From Lewinellaceae bacterium (GTDB lineage: Bacteria; Bacteroidota; Bacteroidia; Chitinophagales; Saprospiraceae), in NCBI GenBank assembly GCA_020636135.1, contig JACJYK010000002.1, positions 878,709 to 942,708 on the forward strand: a DNA stretch of 64,000 nucleotides, given 5' to 3'. The position numbers were made by a program, and so were the translations under genes. The notes beneath the pieces were generated by a model that was given only the letters and a program-made list of their open reading frames with translations, was not told the DNA's origin and did no database searches. This document shows, in pieces, positions 61,506 through 64,000 of this stretch (its first letter is position 1; each line of letters starts with the position of its first letter).

Positions 61506-62650
61506 CCAGTTTTTTTTGTTTTTTTCATTCCAAATAAAAATCTCATTGTATTATTCGGTCGAATAAATAGATGATATATAAGTACACAGATTGAAAAACA
61601 AACTAAAAGTAAAAATACATATTTAAACGCTGTATTATCTGGTGTTTGAACAACATAAAAGCCAATAACAACAATAATGGTCTGATGAAGAATATAGAAC
61701 GGATAGACAGCCTGATTACAATAGGCTAATAAATTACTTTTTTTATTTAAATATTTTTTACCATATCCTAAACTAGTTAACACCCATGCCCAAGCATTTA
61801 AATTTATTAGAGCAATGAAAATGTAGGTTTGAGGTTTTGTTATCCAATTATCCCATAAATCGAATGGTTCCCAACCATTCCACCTAATTATATTGATGAA
61901 AAGAATTAGTAAAAAAGCAGTTCTTAAGTAGAACCGTCTTTTTCGCTCAATTTGCTCAAGAATAATTGGGAATTTATACATTAATACTCCAATAAAAACA
62001 AAAAATATAAAGAACGAATGTCTTGCCCAATCGTTAATCAAATCGTGCGTAGTTTCAAATCGAGTTGCTAAAAAAGTATAAGGGATTATAGCTAAAAAAA
62101 TAATTGGAATTATTGAGTAATCTTTATTAAAAAAAAAGTCAAGTTTATTTCGTACATTCTTTTTACTGAGATATACTGATAATGGTATTGATAAAATATT
62201 ATAGCAGAATAAATAAGGGATAAACCAAAGATGTAACCAATGAAAATTACCATTTGGATACCACTTGAACTCTAAAAAAGTTTGATAAAATTCGAGATAA
62301 TTGAAATCTATTCCTTGTAATTTTCGTTCAAAATAGATTTGAGGTGCAACCAACAAAAACGTCCATATCACAGTTGGGATAATTAGTCTTTTAAATCGTT
62401 GATAAAAAAAATGTCTTTGATTCATTTTTTCAAGAAGTATGGCAGAAACAAAACCTGAAACAAGAAATAACAAAGGCATTCTAAATGCGGACATCCAATA
62501 GTTTAGTTCCATTAAAACATTGCTTGATGAAACGTCTTTAATATGCCAGTCATTTTCCACTACAAAAATCATGTTTACATGAAATATGAACATCATTAAA
62601 ATTGCAATAACTCTTAGGAAGTCTATATAGTAGTATCTGTTTTTCATCAT
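61475..62650 (-). CDS. Acyltransferase 3 family membrane protein (cassette 23)
   Basis: 391 residues with about ten helices. Family marks: RYYYIDFLRVIAILMMFIFH (first helix with RxxAxxxMxxxH), SAFRMPLLFLVSGFVSA and HLWFIPYLFCYN. These enzymes O-acetylate or O-acylate surface sugars and lipids. The last ten codons (TGYNTQYSKKR region) are provided by attC23. Confidence 0.88.
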   Translation of the reverse strand: MMKNRYYYIDFLRVIAILMMFIFHVNMIFVVENDWHIKDVSSSNVLMELNYWMSAFRMPLLFLVSGFVSAILLEKMNQRHFFYQRFKRLIIPTVIWTFLLVAPQIYFERKLQGIDFNYLEFYQTFLEFKWYPNGNFHWLHLWFIPYLFCYNILSIPLSVYLSKKNVRNKLDFFFNKDYSIIPIIFLAIIPYTFLATRFETTHDLINDWARHSFFIFFVFIGVLMYKFPIILEQIERKRRFYLRTAFLLILFINIIRWNGWEPFDLWDNWITKPQTYIFIALINLNAWAWVLTSLGYGKKYLNKKSNLLAYCNQAVYPFYILHQTIIVVIGFYVVQTPDNTAFKYVFLLLVCFSICVLIYHLFIRPNNTMRFLFGMKKTKKTGYNTQYSKKR

Positions 62651-62717
62651 ATTTAGGCTGGTAAATTAGATGTATGACGATTTAAGTCGGTAAATGTTAC
62701 TGGTGATGTCAAATTGG

Positions 62718-62847
62718 TTACAACGGTGAGTATATGGCAAGTAGGCGATTGCGGACTTCAAACCTATCAAACCGAGATGAAGTTGAAGCGGGCTACAACC
62801 GTTGAATTTACTACTATTTCGCCTATTTGCTATATACATTGTTAGCG
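62718..62847 (-). other. attC24
   Basis: 130 bp. Cores TTACAAC (62718-62724) and GTTAGCG (62841-62847). Arms GTATATGGCAAGTAGGCG and CGCCTATTTGCTATATAC. Family of attC8, although the gene it serves is a copy of the one served by attC21. Confidence 0.93.
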
Positions 62848-62854
62848 GCTGCAC

Positions 62855-64000
62855 TTATTTTTCAATTATTATTTTTCGTGTTAAATAACCATACTCTGTT
62901 TCAATTTTTATTAAGTACAAACCATTTTGTAAGTCTGGGAGATGTAACTGATTGGAATTACTTTCGCGCAAAATTATTTTGCCAGTCATATCAATTATTG
63001 AAATCATTTTTATAGACTCAGAAGTTTCAATGTTAATGGTATTTTGTGCAGGATTTGGGTATATAAAAATTATTGGAGTAAATGTGTTCTCATCAATTCC
63101 TGTTGTTAAACAAATACTGTCAATTCCTTCACTTGTATAAAGACCAATAGGCGAAAGATGAAATTGAAACATATTTTGGTAACCAGTCTGTGCTCCAAGA
63201 TTTAGAATTTGTCCAGGCGGCATTGAGTAATGTGTAGCGGAATCATAGGTTAATTGTCCAAACATTACATTTGGCCAATGAAATTGTACTAACTCTATTT
63301 TGGATTGTTGTGATAAATTTACCATTGCCTTAACGAAAAGAGTATCAATTGAAACCCAATAATCGAATACGTCTCTCGAGTAAATTAGTTGACTGGTTGC
63401 CACAGGTTGATTGATGTTGGTCATCTCACTATTTGTTGCTTTATAACACCATGACTCCCCAATCACCAGTTTCTTGTTGTTGGCGTCTGCAATAGAATCA
63501 ATTCGAAATGCAATATCATTTATATAATTGAAGTGAGGTGGATATATATGATAATCTATGTAGTCAACATTTGTTAGAGTAGCAATTTTTTCAAAAAAGT
63601 TATAGTCATCCCATGTTCCGGCACCGGCACCGAGCAATGTCGCACCAGTATTTAGATTTGTGATAAAATAATTGACAAGCGAAATGGTGCTGTCAACACT
63701 ATAGTCAATTAGATTATATAGATTGTATTCTTGTGTCTGTGGCTCCATTTCCAATGTCAGGTAGTCAGGTTGCAAGGAGTCTATGATGGTCTGCATCATT
63801 TGTAATTTTTCCAGTTTAAATCGAGTGATTTCGAGAGAATCATTCGTGAAAATATTATTGTCTGGATTGAAGTAGTGTTTTTCAATATCGCTGGTCAGTT
63901 TTGGTTCTCCAAAAACAGAATCAACGAAAGCTGCTTGACAACCTATAATTAATTTGAATCCTTTTTGTTTTATTTTTTGACAAACAGTCACATAAAAATC
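62855..64000 (-). CDS. T9SS-exported glycoside-hydrolase-like protein, second copy, partial (cassette 24)
   Basis: The frame enters from the window edge and shows the C-terminal three quarters (at least 378 residues) of a protein nearly identical to 59147-60682, with the same LTLEMEPQTQ and VIGESWCYK strands and T9SS tail. Differences cluster in the tail (SATHYSMPPG, IIFIYPNPA, EYGYLTRKIIIEK). The internal Met at 63991 is not the start; the real start should lie some 400 bp outside. Confidence 0.8.
   Translation of the reverse strand, partial: DFYVTVCQKIKQKGFKLIIGCQAAFVDSVFGEPKLTSDIEKHYFNPDNNIFTNDSLEITRFKLEKLQMMQTIIDSLQPDYLTLEMEPQTQEYNLYNLIDYSVDSTISLVNYFITNLNTGATLLGAGAGTWDDYNFFEKIATLTNVDYIDYHIYPPHFNYINDIAFRIDSIADANNKKLVIGESWCYKATNSEMTNINQPVATSQLIYSRDVFDYWVSIDTLFVKAMVNLSQQSKIELVQFHWPNVMFGQLTYDSATHYSMPPGQILNLGAQTGYQNMFQFHLSPIGLYTSEGIDSICLTTGIDENTFTPIIFIYPNPAQNTINIETSESIKMISIIDMTGKIILRESNSNQLHLPDLQNGLYLIKIETEYGYLTRKIIIEK

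Larger units (their letters stand above)
32557..64000 (-). mobile_element. Chromosomal integron cassette array (distal part, no integrase in window)
   Basis: 24 attC-like sites separate 23 complete cassettes and one cut by the window edge. All sites have AAC at the inner edge of the left core and GTT at that of the right core, with complementary arms inside. In 21 of 23 cassettes the right core of one site is the exact reverse complement of the left core of the next; the other two differ at one base. Genes are almost all on the minus strand with the attC at their 3' side, and the same attC travels with repeated genes, which fixes the direction: the first, most recently inserted cassettes and the integrase should lie beyond 64000. 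Below, cassette n is the gene set whose 3' attC is site n. Confidence 0.92.

Noticed and set aside
32557..64000. Plasmid, prophage or ICE instead of integron
   Set aside because: No replication, phage structural or conjugation genes; the repeated core-complementary sites explain the layout.
1..64000. tRNA or rRNA genes
   Set aside because: No T-loop GGTTCRA with paired acceptor stem and no rRNA-like stretch was noticed by eye; a covariance scan was not possible.

Overview
The window reads as a chromosomal segment of a Bacteroidota bacterium. Several secreted proteins end in Por/type IX secretion (T9SS) sorting tails, there are DUF6090 proteins, LytTR and NarL-type two-component systems and small outer-membrane barrels, and start sites lack clear Shine-Dalgarno sequences. 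A Saprospiria-like lineage would fit, but that is inference. No tRNA, rRNA, CRISPR array or phage block was seen.

Left part (1 to about 32 kb) is ordinary chromosome, visibly richer in G+C. It holds the start of a lipoprotein gene; a three-gene glycosyltransferase cluster (a GT-C membrane mannosyltransferase-like enzyme, a processive GT2 and a dolichol-phosphate-mannose-synthase-like GT2) split by about 1 kb of ~102-bp tandem repeats; a nucleoside-hydrolase-like protein; a gluzincin peptidase; a fatty-acid desaturase; an MddA/ICMT-like methyltransferase; a TPR sensor kinase with a NarL-type regulator; many alpha/beta hydrolases; an S51 peptidase; a DUF3179 protein; a LytS/LytTR pair; an ArsR/SRPBCC pair; and a TPR-adenylate cyclase. 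Two decayed genes lie here (a GNAT fragment and a DUF6090 pseudogene).

Right part (about 32.5 to 64 kb) is AT-rich and is best explained as the distal part of a large chromosomal integron. I find 24 attC-like sites, each an imperfect inverted repeat of about 66-69 or 127-137 bp (one is 241 bp) bounded by NNNNAAC on the left and GTTNNNN on the right. For 21 of the 23 intervals, the right core of one site is the exact reverse complement of the left core of the next; the other two differ by one base. That is what is expected of cassettes excised and inserted as circles by an integron integrase. Nearly all cassette genes are on the minus strand, so attI and the integrase gene should lie beyond the right edge. 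No integrase is in the window.

Cassette contents: seven RelE/HigB-HTH toxin-antitoxin modules plus one HigBA, together eight; a PIN/DUF6364 pair; a DUF4411-ImmA/IrrE trio; four copies of one cassette coding a toxin, an antitoxin and a small secreted protein; an HNH endonuclease; two immunity-like proteins; an aminoglycoside-nucleotidyltransferase-like protein; T9SS-exported proteins; an acyltransferase; a C-protein-controlled restriction-modification system with two paralogous candidate endonuclease subunits; and two cassettes with no convincing gene. An IS1182-type element sits inside one attC site with a 4-bp target duplication; removing it restores a normal site. Two pairs of near-identical gene bodies carry different attC sites, which suggests attC exchange.
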